Source of the DNA: Alkalimonas sp.
GTDB lineage: Bacteria; Pseudomonadota; Gammaproteobacteria; Enterobacterales; Alteromonadaceae
Assembly (NCBI GenBank): GCA_007117525.1
Contig: SKGJ01000394.1
Location: forward strand, 1 to 6,464
Direction: 5' to 3'
DNA: 6,464 nt
The notes under the pieces are model-generated. The model searched no databases and had not been told where the DNA came from. It saw only the letters and a program-made list of their open reading frames with translations. The position numbers and the translations under genes are program-made. Position 1 is the stretch's first letter, and every line of letters begins with the position of its first letter. Positions 6,014 through 6,464 of this stretch are shown piece by piece.

Positions 6014-6066
6014 ACAGACCCATAGCGGGAGTCTGTAGCGTGTCTTTGGTTGAAGTTCCCGCTGAG
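6014..6066 (+). promoter_or_regulatory. Putative riboswitch expression platform with alternative hairpins
   Basis: Two hairpins compete for the same bases. Hairpin A is ACAGAC (6014-6019) with GTCTGT (6031-6036), extendable by CC/GG across a bulged A. Hairpin B is AGCGGGA (6024-6030) with TCCCGCT (6057-6063). B reaches into the only purine-rich bases before the ATG (TGAG, 6063-6066, 8 nt from the start at 6075). No T-tract follows either hairpin, so control of translation start is more likely than termination. The pairings are seen; the switching is inferred. Confidence 0.45.
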
Positions 6067-6074
6067 TCGTTCCC

Positions 6075-6464
6075 ATGGATGCTTTTCTTGCTTCATTCAC
6101 CGCAGTCGCTATTGCCGAGATTGGCGATAAAACCCAGCTTCTTTCGTTGTTTCTGGCAGCTCGTTTTCGTTCCAAATTAGCCATTATCGCCGGTATTCTG
6201 GTGGCTACCTTGTTAAATCATGCAGCTTCGGCCTGGCTGGGTGTCTGGGTGGCGCAGTTTATTCCGGCAGGCTGGCAGGGTTGGCTGCTGGGTGGCTCTT
6301 TTATTGTGGTCGCACTCTGGCTGCTGATCCCGGACAAAGACGACAGCGAAGATACCGGTGTGCTTAAATTCGGTGCCTTTATGGCCAGCTGCATTTTGTT
6401 CTTTTTGGCTGAAATTGGTGATAAAACCCAAATTGCCACCGTGATCCTGGCGGCCACCTTCGAG
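6075..6464 (+). CDS. TMEM165/GDT1 (UPF0016) family Mn2+ exporter, N-terminal 130 residues
   Basis: The gene runs off the right edge; 130 codons are visible. The two family signature motifs are both present and identical: EIGDKT at residues 15-20 and again at 113-118, each in a hydrophobic segment. These acidic motifs form the cation path in this family. Predicted membrane segments are about 4-30, 35-57, 69-86 and 98-128, with an acidic loop DKDDSED (87-93) between the third and fourth. Bacterial members (for example MneA of Vibrio cholerae) export Mn2+ from the cytoplasm across the inner membrane. The start at 6075 is fixed by an in-frame TGA at 6063-6065 with no other start between. The Shine-Dalgarno sequence is weak (TGAG), consistent with control by the upstream riboswitch. 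The usual full length is about 185-200 residues, so roughly a third is missing beyond the window. Confidence 0.92.
   Translation, partial: MDAFLASFTAVAIAEIGDKTQLLSLFLAARFRSKLAIIAGILVATLLNHAASAWLGVWVAQFIPAGWQGWLLGGSFIVVALWLLIPDKDDSEDTGVLKFGAFMASCILFFLAEIGDKTQIATVILAATFE

Noticed and set aside
5833..6180. Overlapping ORFs on both strands across the DUF4136-GDT1 gap
   Set aside because: The region is explained by the promoter, the riboswitch and the start of the GDT1 gene; these ORFs lack ribosome-binding sites and family motifs.

Overview
The window looks like ordinary chromosomal DNA from a marine or freshwater gammaproteobacterium. The proteins most resemble those of the Alteromonadales / Rheinheimera-Alishewanella type. 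That placement is inferred from protein style (a DinF-type MATE pump, a DUF5610 protein, an S9 peptidase of the secreted DPP-like kind) and moderate GC; no marker gene is present to prove it. There are no mobile elements, CRISPR arrays, rRNAs or tRNAs.

Layout, left to right. The 3' end of an azoR-like FMN azoreductase gene (+, ends at 178) is followed by a perfect 9-bp inverted repeat. A good sigma70-type promoter (267-295) then leads into a complete secreted S9-family prolyl-oligopeptidase/DPP-type peptidase (+, 337-2817). This gene converges on a DUF5610 gene (-, 2874-3467) across a terminator that should work in both directions. Further right is a DinF-like MATE efflux transporter (-, 3547-4872, TTG start). 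Between the MATE and DUF5610 genes lies a close match to a FliA (sigma28) flagellar promoter pointing into DUF5610. A gap at 4873-5086 holds two intrinsic terminators in opposite orientations. It is followed by a DUF4136 outer-membrane lipoprotein gene (-, 5087-5710).

The region 5711-6074 is a divergent regulatory region. On its right side it carries a sigma70 promoter with ideal 17-bp spacing, then a yybP-ykoY-type manganese riboswitch. The riboswitch leads into a TMEM165/GDT1 (UPF0016) cation exporter gene that starts at 6075 and runs off the window with 130 codons visible. This promoter-riboswitch-exporter unit is the clearest functional module: high Mn2+ should switch on an Mn2+ exporter.

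The genes do not form one pathway. The most informative observations are the riboswitch and its apparent switching hairpins, the candidate flagellar-sigma promoter in front of an uncharacterised DUF5610 gene, an orphan plus-strand terminator with no plus-strand gene before it, and the unusual leader of the MATE gene (no Shine-Dalgarno sequence, TTG start, overlapping 15-codon ORF). I found no convincing wholly new multi-gene system.
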